Below, one piece after another: positions 9,021-20,110 of a stretch of DNA of 64,000 nucleotides. Each line of letters opens with the position of its first letter. Positions within the stretch are counted from its first letter, which is position 1. The notes under the pieces were generated by a model. It did no database searches. It was given only the letters and a program-made list of their open reading frames with translations, and was not told where the DNA came from. Made by a program: the position numbers and the translations under genes. The stretch comes from Bombyx mori (lineage: Eukaryota > Arthropoda > Insecta > Lepidoptera > Bombycidae), in assembly GCF_030269925.1 (NCBI RefSeq), contig NC_085127.1, positions 131,501-195,500 of the forward strand. The letters run 5' to 3'.

Positions 9021-12000
9021 GATCACGTCCATCGCTTCCTTCAAGCGAACGTGAACCACTCCGCCAGGGCGCAGGATCTCCTCGTCCATACCATGGCGGA
9101 GTGGTTCATCGACATCGCGATCGTCGCGGAGCCATACTTCGTACCTTCCGACCGGGAGGACTCCTGGGCCGGAGATGTCGATGGCTCCGTGGCGATCGTG
9201 ATGCGACAGTCGGCGGCGTTACCCCCCCTTGGAATGGTGGCCAGGGGATCTGGGTACGTCGTAGTTAGGGTCGACGAAACCGTCGTGATCGGGGTGTACT
9301 TCTCTCCGAACAGGAGTCTCGCCGAGTTCGAGCAGTTCCTGGGTGGGCTCGAGGCGTTGGTTCATCGCTTCGAGTCTCGCCCAGTGATACTAGCGGGGGA
9401 CCTCAACGCTAAATGTACGGCGTGGGGATCCCCCCGCACGGACTCGCGTGGCGAATTCCTGTCGGAGTGGGCTTTCGCGACCGGCCTCTGTCTCCTAAAC
9501 AGAGGTTCGGTCGCGACCTGCGTGCGGTGGAACGGGGAATCACACGTGGACGTATCGTTCGCGTCTCCGTCCGCCGCGCGCCGTGTCTGTGGTTGGCGTG
9601 TCCTCGAGGGGGCGGAGACGCTCTCGGATCATCGGTTCGTCCGATTTGAGCTCTCCGTTTCCACCTCGTTGAACGCGCCGGCCGAAGACGCCCGCGGCGA
9701 GGAGGAGCTCCCGCGTAGTGCTCCCCGATCATTCCCGCGATGGGCACTGAAGCGCCTGAACAAGGTGCTTGCGGTGGAGGCGGCCACAGTGGCCGCGTGG
9801 GCGCCGATGCCCGCGCGTCTAGTGGACGTGGAGTTGGAGGCCGAATGGTTCCGGGGTACGATGCGTCGCGTCTGCGATGCTGCGATGCCCCGGGTCAGCG
9901 GTCGCGCTCCGCGTGGCGGTGCGTACTGGTGGACGCCCGAGATCGCGCTCCTCCGAGAGGAGTGCGTGCGGGCGCGCCGCCGAAGCGCCCGCCACCGCCG
10001 TCGCCGCCTTCGCGATGCGGACTTCGCGGAGGTGGCGACCCGCCTGCATGCCGACTGCCGTCAGAAGCAGGAGGCACTGCGGCGGGCCATCGGCGAGGCC
10101 AAGTCTCAGAGCATGAAGACGCTCCTGGAGACGCTTGACCAAGATCCTTGGGGGCGCCCGTACCAAACGGTCCGCAAGAAATTGCGGCCGTGGGCGCTCC
10201 CGGTGACGGAACGTCTCCAGCCTCAGCAGCTGCGGGAGATTGTCTCCGGGCTGTTCCCGCGGATGGAGAGGGGCTTCGAGCCCCCTTCCATGGGCGCGCC
10301 ACCACGCAGTAGCGTGAGCGGTGATGCCCCTGCTGAGGTGGTCCCTCCGAGCATCTCGGAGGAGGAGATTCGTGCGGCCGTGTCGAGGATGCGGAGGAAG
10401 GACGCGGCCCCCGGCCCTGACGGTGTTCACGGCCGGGTCTGGGATTTGGCCTTCGGTGCCCTTGGGGACCGACTCGTGCGGCTCTATGAAGCCTGCCTCG
10501 AGTCGGGACGGTTTCCGAAGCAGTGGAAGACGGGCAGACTTGTTCTGCTAAGGAAGGAGGGACGCCCCGCGGACTCACCTGCGGGATATCGTCCCATCGT
10601 GCTGCTGGACGAGGCTGGAAAATTGCTCGAGCGGGTGGTGGCCGCCCGCATCGTCCAGCATCTGACGGGGGTGGGTCCCGATCTGTCAGCGGAGCAGTTC
10701 GGATTCAGGGAGGGCCGCTCGACCATCGACGCGGTGATGCGCGTGCGTGCCCTCTCTGATGAGGCTGTCGGCCAGGGCGGGGTTGCACTGGCGGTGTCCC
10801 TTGACATCGCCAACGCGTTCAACACCTTGCCCTGGTCGGTGATCGCAGGGGCGCTGGAGTATCACGGTGTCCCTGCGTATCTCCGTCGGCTGATCGGGTC
10901 CTACCTCGAGGACAGGTCGGTCGTGTGCACCGGGCACGGTGGGGCGGTGCTCCGCTTCCCCGTCCAGCGCGGTGTTCCACAGGGGTCGGTCCTTGGCCCT
11001 CTCTTGTGGAACATCGGCTACGACTGGGTCCTGCGTAGCGCCCTAAGTGCTCCTCTTCCGGGTCTGAGCGTAGTTTGTTACGCGGACGACACTTTGGTCG
11101 TGGCCCGGGGGAGGGACTTGCGAGAGTCTGCCCGTCTTTCCTGTGCGGGGGTGGCCTTCGTCATCGGCAGGATCCGAAGGCTGGGTCTGGAGGTGGCGCT
11201 CGATAAATCCCAGGCCCTGTTGTTTCACGGGGCCCGGAGAGCGCCGCCTCAGGGGGCCCACCTCGTGATCGGAGGCGTTCGCGTCGAGATCGAGGCAACC
11301 GGGTTGCGGTACCTCGGTCTCGTACTGGACGGTCGTTGGAGCTTCCGCGCTCACTTTGAAAGATTAGGTCCCCGACTGATGGCGGCTGCCGGCTCGCTGA
11401 GTCGGCTGTTGCCGAACGTCGGGGGGCCTGACTTGGTGGTGCGCCGCCTCTACACGGGGGTGGTGCGGTCGATGGCACTGTACGGGGCTCCCGTGTGGTG
11501 CCACGCCCTGACCCGCGACAACGTTGCGGCGTTGCGACGTCCGCAGCGCGCGATTGCGGTCAGGGCGGTTCGTGGATACCGCACCGTCTCGTTTGAGGCG
11601 GCGTGCGTGCTAGCTGGGACGCCTCCCTGGGACCTGGAAGCGGAGGCGCTCGCTGCGGATTACGCGTGGCGATGCGATCTCCGCTCCAGGGGGGAGCCGC
11701 GTCCCGGGGCGGCGGAAGTTCGAGCGCGGAAGCTTCAATCTCGGCGTGCCGTGCTCGAGGCGTGGTCTCGCCGCCTGGCGGACCCCGCCTACGGGCGACG
11801 GACCGTCGAGGCGATCCGCCCGGTCCTCTCGGAATGGGTGAATCGCGACCGAGGACGTCTCACCTTCCGGGCGACACAGGTGCTCACGGGACACGGCTGT
11901 TTCGGTCGCTACCTGCACCTCGTCGCCCGGAGGGAGCCGACGCCGAAGTGCCACCACTGCAGTGGCTGCAACGAGGACACGGCGGAGCACACGCTCGCGT

Positions 12001-12257
12001 ACTGCCCCGCTTTCGTGGAGCAGCGCCGCGTCCTCGTTGCAAATATAGGACCGGACTTGTCGCTTCCGACCGTCGTGGCTACGATGCTCGGCAGCGACGA
12101 GTCCTGGCAGGCGATGCTCGACTTCTGCGAGTCCACCATCTCGCAGAAGGAGGCGGCGGAACGGGAGAGGGAGAGCTCTTCTTCCCTCTCGGCGCCGTGC
12201 CGCCGCCGTCGAGCCGGGGTTCGGAGGAGGGCGTTTGTCCAGCTCCAGCCCCTATGA
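9018..12257 (+). CDS. R1-clade LINE ORF2 (endonuclease-reverse transcriptase)
   Basis: A 1079-residue polyprotein that nicks target DNA and primes cDNA synthesis at the nick. The N-terminal APE-type endonuclease (about 1-215) shows LQANVNHS, AEPY, GDLNAK (Asp128) and SDHRF. The RT domain (about 450-800) shows KDAAPGPDGVHG, SPAGYRPIVLLDEAGKLLER, EQFGFREGRST, SLDIANAF with Asp596, GVPQGSVLGPLLW and the catalytic YADD at 688-691. The C-terminal CHHC...H...C knuckle starts at Cys978 (CX2CX9HX4C), typical of R1-clade ORF2. All catalytic residues are present and the frame is open, so the protein is probably functional. Length is normal for the clade. Translation presumably depends on reinitiation at the overlapping TAATG. 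High G+C and the third-position bias contrast with the flanking DNA. Confidence 0.95.
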   Translation: MDHVHRFLQANVNHSARAQDLLVHTMAEWFIDIAIVAEPYFVPSDREDSWAGDVDGSVAIVMRQSAALPPLGMVARGSGYVVVRVDETVVIGVYFSPNRSLAEFEQFLGGLEALVHRFESRPVILAGDLNAKCTAWGSPRTDSRGEFLSEWAFATGLCLLNRGSVATCVRWNGESHVDVSFASPSAARRVCGWRVLEGAETLSDHRFVRFELSVSTSLNAPAEDARGEEELPRSAPRSFPRWALKRLNKVLAVEAATVAAWAPMPARLVDVELEAEWFRGTMRRVCDAAMPRVSGRAPRGGAYWWTPEIALLREECVRARRRSARHRRRRLRDADFAEVATRLHADCRQKQEALRRAIGEAKSQSMKTLLETLDQDPWGRPYQTVRKKLRPWALPVTERLQPQQLREIVSGLFPRMERGFEPPSMGAPPRSSVSGDAPAEVVPPSISEEEIRAAVSRMRRKDAAPGPDGVHGRVWDLAFGALGDRLVRLYEACLESGRFPKQWKTGRLVLLRKEGRPADSPAGYRPIVLLDEAGKLLERVVAARIVQHLTGVGPDLSAEQFGFREGRSTIDAVMRVRALSDEAVGQGGVALAVSLDIANAFNTLPWSVIAGALEYHGVPAYLRRLIGSYLEDRSVVCTGHGGAVLRFPVQRGVPQGSVLGPLLWNIGYDWVLRSALSAPLPGLSVVCYADDTLVVARGRDLRESARLSCAGVAFVIGRIRRLGLEVALDKSQALLFHGARRAPPQGAHLVIGGVRVEIEATGLRYLGLVLDGRWSFRAHFERLGPRLMAAAGSLSRLLPNVGGPDLVVRRLYTGVVRSMALYGAPVWCHALTRDNVAALRRPQRAIAVRAVRGYRTVSFEAACVLAGTPPWDLEAEALAADYAWRCDLRSRGEPRPGAAEVRARKLQSRRAVLEAWSRRLADPAYGRRTVEAIRPVLSEWVNRDRGRLTFRATQVLTGHGCFGRYLHLVARREPTPKCHHCSGCNEDTAEHTLAYCPAFVEQRRVLVANIGPDLSLPTVVATMLGSDESWQAMLDFCESTISQKEAAERERESSSSLSAPCRRRRAGVRRRAFVQLQPL

Positions 12258-12800
12258 GGAGGCAGTCTCCTCCCGGTGATGGTCACGGGGCGACCTAAGG
12301 GGGTTGAGGCTGCGCCGCACGCTACCATCACTCTAGCGCGCTGGCACCAGGAGGACGGGACGGCGCGTCGGCGGCTGCGGACTGCGATGCGGTCCGCATT
12401 TTCGTCGTCGCTGTCGTCGCCGAACATACTGTTGAAGAGCAACCCGGTCGGCGGTGTATCGCGTTCCGACCCGGCAGGCTGGTTCTGGCCCAGCGGGGTA
12501 TCCCGGAACACCAGCGGCACCGCCCGGGCGGCCTGGTAGGGCCGCCGTACCGCGGAGACCGACGTCGTTGGTCGTCGACTATCGCCTCGACGACCCGTCG
12601 GTCGGGCGTCCTCGGGGTGGCGCCGCGTGTCTGGTTGTAGTGTTGACCGCGGGAACCCCCCTACTCTGAACGGGTTCTGACCCCGGACGGAGATCGGACG
12701 TCGGGTGTAAGAGTGCAGGGGAGTCGTTTAGTGGGTGGGCCCTAAAATCCTTGGGCCCGCGATCTGCTCTCAACACCTGCAGATCGTTGAGTCTCACATA

Positions 12801-12825
12801 CCCCGCGCGCCCCCTAGGCGCGGGG
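12801..12825 (+). promoter_or_regulatory. 3'-terminal hairpin of the R1-clade LINE
   Basis: CCCCGCGC pairs with GCGCGGGG (8 bp) about 30 nt before the poly(A). Such 3' structures can be RT recognition sites in LINE RNA. That role is inferred here. The rest of the 3' UTR (12258-12854) is GC-rich with no further gene. Confidence 0.6.
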
Positions 12826-12874
12826 ACCTCGTAGGAGGTTCGGCCCCCGGCCCGAAAAAAAAAAAAAAAAAAAA

Positions 12875-12888
12875 GGTACATACTTCAA
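12875..12888 (+). repeat. 3' target-site duplication of the R1-clade LINE
   Basis: Exact copy of 5759-5772, directly after the 20-nt poly(A). Confidence 0.95.
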
Positions 12889-14109
12889 GACTACACAATT
12901 AATTGAATTGCAGGCTTAGTAAATCCACCCAGAATGATTGCTTGGTCAACTTTGGTTGGCACTAGATAAGTTAGTGGTTTCAATCAGGAGGCAGGTTTTA
13001 GCTGCGTGCTCTCGAGGTACACAAAAATACATATTTAATTTGTATTACATTAAACACATCGCATTACATTAATAAAACACTATTTTGGGTTAGAAAGTTA
13101 ACGTAGTATTTAGTTTGATGGAAATCAAAATCCGAGGATATAAATAGAACATTCATAGATAAAGCCTTCAGTTAATTAGAGTGCTTAATCAACCCTCATG
13201 AGTAGATGAATTAAGGGCTCGCTTGATGAAAACCGTTACCGAAACCACACGCACACACCACAGTTACCAAAACAGTGGGTGTGACAAGCTAGTTGCGTTA
13301 CTCACTTTGAGATAAAAAAAAACTAATAGATCAACCGATCAAGCTAAACCTTAGCACCATCAATCAGTTTACTATTCAGCATTAAAGATCAAAGAACAAT
13401 CTTTGTCACGTAACTTTAGTAAATTTTATTTAAAATCATTGTACAATAGACTACAGCTGTTTAAAACTGTCTCGCTGAAAGCAATTCGTACTATTTATGA
13501 AGAGTCTAATACTAGTTTATGTTAGCTTTGAGGTCATAATTTACAATTTCCAAAACTAAAACAACCCTAGCTGCCAAGAAGGCTTCGCCGCAAGCGTTCT
13601 CGAACCTGTGTCAAATCGCCCCTTCGAGACATAGCACGACCTCATTTGAAAAACCACCTTAGCGTCAAGGACCTAAGGCTTAAATATCATAGAATGCTAT
13701 TTTGTGATTTCTCGTTTTCGTTACAAGGAATTCTCTTCTCTATCGTATGCAAGTATAAAGGCTATTTTGGTGTGTGGTTTTGTAAGGTTGTCAGAAGCCG
13801 CGACAGGTCCCAACGGTGTATCCAGGAAACGCGTCGTAGAGTCGACCAGCATTGTCACGAATTGGTTCGACTACAAGTCGGTTCTTTCATCTCCGTCAAA
13901 GAAACTTTGGAATTGAGTTGTAGATTTACTTGAGTTTTGCTTTTGTCTCAATAGTTCTTTTAGTATGTTTCGAGTTCTGTTTGTAGATTTAATGCTTTTA
14001 AAAAAGTTTAAGAAAATATTTTTATCCTAAATATTTAACAAATAATGTACATACCTATAATATGTGTACGTATATATAATATGTATATACATTCTTCCAT
14101 CTTTAATTT
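12889..14109. other. AT-rich non-coding stretch
   Basis: No gene or recognised repeat. Short open frames at 13646-13933 have no recognisable motif and I do not support them as coding. Confidence 0.4.
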
Positions 14110-14345
14110 CCTAAAAGTTAAATATCTGGGAGTTATCCTAAATACTTCCATGACTTTTCACCCCCACATGAACTCTGTTCTGGACCACGCCACGTTGGTC
14201 CTTCTGATGAATCCTGATGATTGAGGACACAGCGCGGCTCCAGCTACGCGGGGCGGTGTGCGGGCGTATGTTTAGCGGTGTCCTTGTCGTAGCCACAGTG
14301 GTGGCACTCCGCCTTGGTGCAAGTGTCGGCCCAAACACTCATGAC
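14110..14345. pseudogene. Composite LINE remnant (Jockey RT + / R1 tail -)
   Basis: 14110-14215 on the plus strand reads LKVKYLGVILNTSMTF, the RT segment also found in the intact Jockey ORF2. From about 14216 to 14345 the minus strand reads CHHCGYDKDTAKHT, the C-terminal zinc-knuckle segment of an R1-clade ORF2. The two pieces abut in opposite orientation and are too decayed to function. Confidence 0.7.
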
Positions 14346-14620
14346 TGGTGAACACTTGCGTTAACCGAAAGGTGAAACGCTATTGGTCGCGGTCCACCTA
14401 GACATTGAAGACCGGAAGCATCGCCTCGACGGATGGAAGAGCGGCCGACGGACTAGCTTAGCGGCTAAGCTAAGACATCAGCACGGACCGTCGAGATTGG
14501 AACCTCCGCGCTCTAATCGCTTCTCTTCGCCGAGACGTGACTTCCCCCCGTCGCGGAGGTCGCATCGTCACCCATAATCGACGGCGCATCCGCCTCCAGA
14601 TCACAGACTGTTGTCCCAGA

Positions 14621-14695
14621 TAGAAGGGTAGGGCAGCCGTTGTACTGTAAGAATTGAGACTTAGACCTTATCTCTCAAGGTGGGTGGCATAACTT
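14621..14695 (+). mobile_element. Bm1-type SINE fragment
   Basis: Short internal piece containing GCAGCCGTTGTACTGTA and TCTCAAGGTGGGTGGCA. Its surroundings (14346-14620) have no recognisable feature. Confidence 0.6.
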
Positions 14696-15734
14696 AAACC
14701 ATTTCTCTCAACTAATTGGATTAAAGAAAAGCTATTCCTACGACAGTAAATTAACCAATAAAGCGCTTCAGAACTGTTATTCAAACGTAAGAAAATACAC
14801 TAAGAATTTACACACTTCAAGTATTGAAGGTGTGAATAAATATAACCCTGTTGGTTTTAATAGACCATCAACGTAGATTTAATGGAGCATTGTAACGTGC
14901 TCTTTATTTTCCTGGTTAGTTTTTATGGTGATTGTAAATGTGATGTAATTTTGTTTAATTGTTTGTAATTTAAGGCTTTAGTTTAAAAGGTCGATGTAAT
15001 TAGTTATTTACTGTTGCCAACTGTAGGTACAAACTAGTAATATTTTAGTAACCCTTTTATTGATTTTGTATATTTTAGTAGTAGCAGTAGTAATAGTTTA
15101 GTTATTGTGTTACAATGTCGACTATTACACCCTGGGCAGATGAAAAGATGGCTGTCGAATATTTATTTTATTACTTTACTGACATTCACAATAGTGAATT
15201 AACATCGTGTATGACGAGTGGGGGAAGCGCCTCAGTTTGATGCTCAGTTTGATGCAAAGACGAACTCATGTGGCATTTTGGTTTTAAAACATGTCAGTCA
15301 TACAGTAGAAGAAAGAGGAACGCATGATTGCTGAAGAATTGGGCAGGGCGGCGGTGCCTACCCGTGCGGGCTTTCGATAAGTCAGCAACACAAGTTCTGC
15401 TTCCGAATATTCGTTCATAAAACCAAGCATCTGCTGACTGGCCACTAGAAAGATATGATCAACATTTCAATCAAAAGTCCAGAAGGTAGCAGGCTGTCGT
15501 AACTCTTTTAACTGCGATCTAAATTACTGCACTTAGCTGTCAACGCATTTACAAGCGGTGCCGTCACTGTGGATTAAGTCATAAGGTAAGGCGATTTGAT
15601 ATATTTTGTATTCATTGACATTCGTGGTGACGCCTCCTAAAGATCCCGTGGATGGCCTTCCGCACCAATGCATCCATCCTCAAGGAACTCTGTATCAAAG
15701 ACAGACTTTCGTCAACTGTACAATTATTATTTTT
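14696..15734. other. AT-rich non-coding stretch
   Basis: I see no gene, RNA or recognisable repeat. Confidence 0.4.
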
Positions 15735-15860
15735 TTGGCTTAGTTGGGTGGATGAGCTCACAGCCCACCTCGTGTTAACTGGTTACTGGAGCTTATAGAC
15801 ATCTACAACGTAAAAGCCGCCACCCACCTTGAGATATAAGTTCTAAGGTCTTAGTATAAT
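15735..15860 (-). mobile_element. Bm1-type SINE fragment
   Basis: Reverse-strand 3' part of Bm1 (CTCACAGCCCACCTCGTG and CACCCACCTTGAGATATAAG), truncated at the GTCTTAGTA block. Confidence 0.75.
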
Positions 15861-15869
15861 AATAATATA

Positions 15870-15995
15870 ACTCTTTATTAAACACCACATGTACAGAGTA
15901 AGCATATAAAACAAATAGTCGTCGTAAAAATAATAGTCGGTGACATAAATTGGCGGCCTTATCGCTGAAAGCGATCTCTTCCTGGCAAAAACTCA
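15870..15995 (-). pseudogene. Possible LINE C-terminal tail, decayed
   Basis: The minus frame reads QEEIAFSDKAANLCH and then a tyrosine-rich tail. It resembles the degenerate C-terminal end of a lepidopteran LINE ORF2, but I base this on general appearance only. Confidence 0.35.
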
Positions 15996-16020
15996 GTATA
16001 GTTACAAGTACGGGTTTTAA

Positions 16021-16290
16021 AATTCTTTGATCACATCTCCAGAAAAGAGGACACGATGGAGAGACTGGTAGACCAAGGCCGGGTGGAAGGCAAGCGATCA
16101 CGCGGCCGATCACTAACCCGCTGGACTGACTTAATAAAGAAGGCATCTGAGTCCACCATGGTCCAATGTACTCGAAACGCTTCGAACCACCAGACCTGGA
16201 AGCGCATTGTCTGAAAGGCGGTCCTCGGGAGCATCGACCTCGAGCTCGACCACGCTGACCAGAATGTCCGACTGAGAAGAAGATATTCTT
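16021..16290 (+). pseudogene. Non-LTR retrotransposon ORF2 C-terminal remnant
   Basis: The plus frame reads MERLVDQGRVEGKR, then RGRSLTRWTDLIK, then TWKRIV and a stop. This arrangement (GRV-E-G-R, R-G-R-x-x-T-R-W, W-R/K-x-I-V) is typical of the region downstream of RT in several insect LINEs. Only this tail remains, so the clade is undecided. A similar motif occurs at 53249-53425. Confidence 0.7.
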
Positions 16291-16744
16291 GAATAAATCG
16301 AAATATATATGTATGAAGCAAGAACAGTCTAAAGGATAAGGTGTTGCATTCGTAGATACATTCGTATCAAGCGATATCGTATCAAGAAACGATTTTTTTT
16401 CCGATTTTTGCAAGACGGCGGTACTCACCTGCACAAGTCTGCCTTACAGCCTTACCACTGTAGCCGTAGGTCAGTATGTGTAGTGTGTCATACATTTCGT
16501 TCGCTTCATATAATGTGACTGCTATTTATGTATAATAAACAGGAAGCCTCACAGTTTCACATAATTATGTAAACATATTATGTAAATGAATCTTGATCAA
16601 TAAATTCGAGTTGTTTCAGAAATCTTCTGTGACTTGCACCGAATCGTATTACAGCTTAATAGGTTTGCAGTGAGCTGAACACGCGTTAATAATTAACACA
16701 TTAATCTAAAGCCATAACCGCAGGGCTGTTTGTTTATATTAGGC

Positions 16745-16765
16745 CTGCTGCTGCTGCTGCTGCTG
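16745..16765 (+). repeat. (CTG)7 microsatellite
   Basis: Seven tandem CTG triplets followed by a partial unit. No coding context. The remainder of 16291-16920 shows nothing recognisable. Confidence 0.9.
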
Positions 16766-17509
16766 CTATTAGTTCAGTGGTTGCTTGATCGTTGCGTTCC
16801 ACCGGTTCTAATATGTATGTGTCCCATTTAGTAGTTTTGAAAAAGTGTTCGAGCAGGCGTTAAGCATTTACGTTCAACTAAATACGTACGGGACAATGGG
16901 CCGTCACAATGGACGAATCGGCAACTGCCTTGCGATTCTCTAAAAGTCAAACAAGAACTCGCATCTCACTACGAAATTCTCCATCACTTCGCATTCGCAA
17001 TAGAATGACCTTGAATTGGCATTCTGTAAACACTAATCTTAATTACCCTGCCTCGAGCGAAGTGAAGTGACAACGAAGTTTGTTTATACTACTACTAGGG
17101 ATAGCCGTTAACACGCAAATGTAAATCGAAGCTTACCGGTTTCAGTTTTTCGTTGTATTTATAAGCATTCTGTAAGAAAATACTATGAATTTAAGCTTTG
17201 GTGTTAAAGCCACATCTAATTTAACTAAAAAGAAAATTAAAAGTCATATATTTATGATATTAATTGTAATTTCTGGCTGCACGCTAAGTTCCTTTGCGTG
17301 CACTAGCGAATACCAGAATTAAAAAACAAAATTTTAATTGTTTTCAAAACAATCTCGAGCGGTCGGAAGTTTTTATTTTACTTTTTCTAGATTTTTTGTT
17401 ACTTTGTGAGTGAATTTAACGTTCAATAAAAATTATGAGGTAAGTAAAAGTTAGTATTCAGGCTATCAATGGTTCATCCATTTGTTTTTTAATCTAAAAT
17501 TTCAATATA

Positions 17510-18722
17510 TTACCAACAGATTTAACGAGCGTTCTTCTCATCCGACATTGGTGCAAATAGAGGCATTGATAGACGTTTTGGATTAAAAGCTAGCGAAACA
17601 AAAGGTTTAATCGTATCTCAACATGTTCAATAAGAGAACAAGGATATTAAAAAAATATAGGAACTAAATTCTCTTGTTAAATATGATCCATTCCCGGTGA
17701 GATATTTAGGACAGGTTAACATCTATTTATGTATGATAAATCTATCTACTACGTTTTTATTGATATTCTATTTTAACAGGGAATATCGGTAATTTATCTG
17801 TATCTCAAATTCACCAATAACAAAAAAATTATATTGAATGAAATAAATCAAATCATTAACAATTTAGGTATTGCAAGTTGGATTGATGTTGTTGGAATGT
17901 TTTTATTGATGCAGAGGTGACTGTATTTATGGTAAAGGGTGTGCATATTGGTACAGGGGTGGCAGGCAGTTCCAGAGTATTGACTAAACTAACATTATAT
18001 AGGCTAAAGGCTGCATACTCCGTTTAAAATAAATGAACAAAATTTAGGCATAACCTATTTTATTATATTTAAGGAACTACAACAGATTGAAAATACTAAT
18101 CCACATCATCAGAATATTGTAAGGAGAATTTATTGCCAACTCGGAAAATGTATCAGTATTGGAACAATCCCAAACATACAGGTATGTATGTTATACCTAA
18201 TTATCTTAAATAAATACCTAAACAAAACTTGCATTTTAAAAATTAATATTTATTGGCTTTTTAGCATTGCATCAAGAATCTCCTATTTTGCAGTCATCCT
18301 CCCCTAACTAAATGCAAGTGACTTCTACTTATTGTGATGCTACTACTAGTAGCTCCAGCCACAGTAGGTCTCATGTTAGTCAAGAGATTGGGTTGTTAGG
18401 TAAGTGTTTATTCAGGTCAAAGTACCTATTCATTGAACAACCATATTAGGGACATTGATTTGTGCATAATGCTGTTACTTGTTAATAAAAACCTTTTCTT
18501 GTATGTATTCTAAACATTGTATTTTAACTAACCTTGTTTTTAAATTATTTTATTTTTTTCAGCACTTCAACACCTGACCTGCTATTTCACCACTTTTCAA
18601 TGAAAAGCAGAGTGTACTCAAATTACAACAAATTACACAGTACCAGGATATATAACTTAAACAACCATGGGGGAATAAATAGTCGACAGTCTGCAAGAAG
18701 GATGAACTGTTGGTGGAATTAG
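17510..18722 (+). pseudogene. Possible Myb/SANT-like gene remnant of Harbinger element
   Basis: Near 17520 the plus frame reads FNERSSHPTLVQIEALIDVLD before a stop, resembling the start of the SANT/Myb-like DNA-binding protein that accompanies Harbinger transposases. Beyond this the frame is broken repeatedly, and the open piece at 18534-18722 has no motif I recognise. In intact elements this protein helps bring the transposase to the terminal repeats and into the nucleus. Here the assignment rests on a weak motif plus position. Confidence 0.4.
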
Positions 18723-18916
18723 CATATGCAGCTAGGAATTTTAAACCTGTATTTCCACATATTACTGATGCAAACAAATTTCAAAATTATTGTATATAAC
18801 TATTGAATAAAACTATAATAAAACTATTTTTATAAATCATTAATTTATATTTGAAGTTACTTCACACTATAAGTAAGCTAATTAGTAGAATTTAACAAAG
18901 TAATTCAACATGACCA

Positions 18917-20110
18917 TCATAATGTAAATGTAATCTCATAATCTGAGATTATGGGAACTGGCAGCTCTGCACAATTGCAAATGTTGTGCAAAACACAACA
19001 CGCAACAGCTATTTTTGCTACCTTATCAGGGTGATAAATTGGCACCCTATGGATCAGCAAACACCTGAATCTACTCTTTAACAGAACTATTGTTCTTTTC
19101 ACTGAGTTACGGGCAGTGGAATGAAGGTGGTGCTACAAAGCTTCAGGAGTATCTCTCTCCGTATTAGCATTAGCTAGCATAGCATTGTCGCCTATTTCTG
19201 AAGCAGTAATGCGTTTCGGTTTGAAGGGTGGCGCAGCCGTTGTAACTATACTGAGACCTTCGAATTTATATCTCAAGGTTGATGGCGCATTTACGTTGTA
19301 GATTTCTATGGGCTCCAGTAACCACTTAACACCAGGTGGGCTGTGAGCTCATCTAACCATTTAGATGGTGAAATGAAAAAAAAATTAGCAAAAGGTGTCA
19401 TAAGGTTGGAACGTTGAGCATATACAGAAAGACCAAAAAGATGTTAAATAATTATAATGGTCATTACTTGCTGTCATTGACTAATCTTTAGTAGATTTTA
19501 TTTTGTTTTTTTTTATAACTGAATAAAGTTTATTTAATATAAATACTAAATTTCACAATAACTTTAAAGCAATATACACAATTCAATTTAACTGAAATGA
19601 ATACAATCTGAATACATAGTTCATAATACACATTTCGTTTATGGATTACATATCATCAGAATTTCGAAAAATATTAATGGCTTTACAAATTGTAGATTTT
19701 CTGGCATGATAGCCTTTGTGACAGTAAAACCATTTTTTATTGGAAGCAGGTCTTTTTAAGGCCACCAACGTCCCATCAATACACCCAACAACCAAAGTGA
19801 TTTTAATTTTTTTACAAAAACTGCAATATTTAGCATTAGATTAATATTGGTACTTTTTTATGAAGAAAAAAATTTTTTATTTTGTTTAAACCACCTTCTT
19901 CTTTTTTCTTCAGTTTTCCTTCAACTTTTGCCATTCTTGAGCATTCTGCGGGAATCTTAAATATTTATATATAGTTGCTGGGTTGTTCAGAGCCTCCACA
20001 ACTTCAGATATACACTGGGATATCTGGGACAAATATGTTCTTATATTTTCTTTTATGATTTTTTTGGTAACTTCATTTGCCCAAATAAACAAGGTGCACA
20101 ATAACTGAAA
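18917..20110 (-). pseudogene. HARBI1-like (DDE) transposase pseudogene
   Basis: Reading right to left: 19910-20101 gives QISQCISEVVEALNNP...LRFPQNAQEW, the region before the catalytic core. About 19685-19800 gives VVGCIDGTLVALKRP and then GYHARKS, the block with the first catalytic Asp. 18917-19185 gives ANANTERDTPEA, then ARNSVKRTIVLLKSRFRCLL and ACCVLHNICN, the C-terminal part. The middle catalytic Asp block is missing and a Bm1 copy lies at 19188-19384. Frameshifts and stops separate the pieces, so no active enzyme is made. Family call is firm because three separate Harbinger blocks appear in order on one strand. Confidence 0.8.
19188..19384 (+). mobile_element. Bm1-type SINE inserted in Harbinger transposase
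   Basis: Bm1 body from GCCTATTTCTG to a terminal A-run. ATTAGCA appears just upstream (about 19163) and just downstream of the A-run, a possible short target-site duplication. Confidence 0.8.

Larger units (their letters stand above)
5773..12874 (+). mobile_element. Full-length R1-clade non-LTR retrotransposon
   Basis: A 7.1-kb LINE bounded by perfect 14-bp target-site duplications. Order: 5' UTR of about 837 bp, ORF1 (6610-9018), ORF2 (9018-12257), 617 bp of 3' UTR including a 20-nt poly(A) (12855-12874). The APE-type endonuclease, the RT, the C-terminal CCHC zinc knuckle of ORF2 and the gag-like ORF1 with CCHC knuckles place it in the R1 clade, which in silkworm includes R1, TRAS, SART and relatives. 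It is not in 28S rDNA or a (TTAGG)n array here. It is GC-rich against an AT-rich background. Both ORFs are unbroken, so it may be recently active. Which named family it belongs to I cannot say without a database comparison. Confidence 0.93.

Noticed and set aside
7356..12520. Numerous long antisense and alternative-frame open frames, e.g. minus 9819-10430, 9895-10578 and 8134-8829
   Set aside because: They lie opposite or within the GC-rich LINE ORFs, are Arg/Pro/Ala-rich and carry no domain. They arise from codon bias of the real frames.
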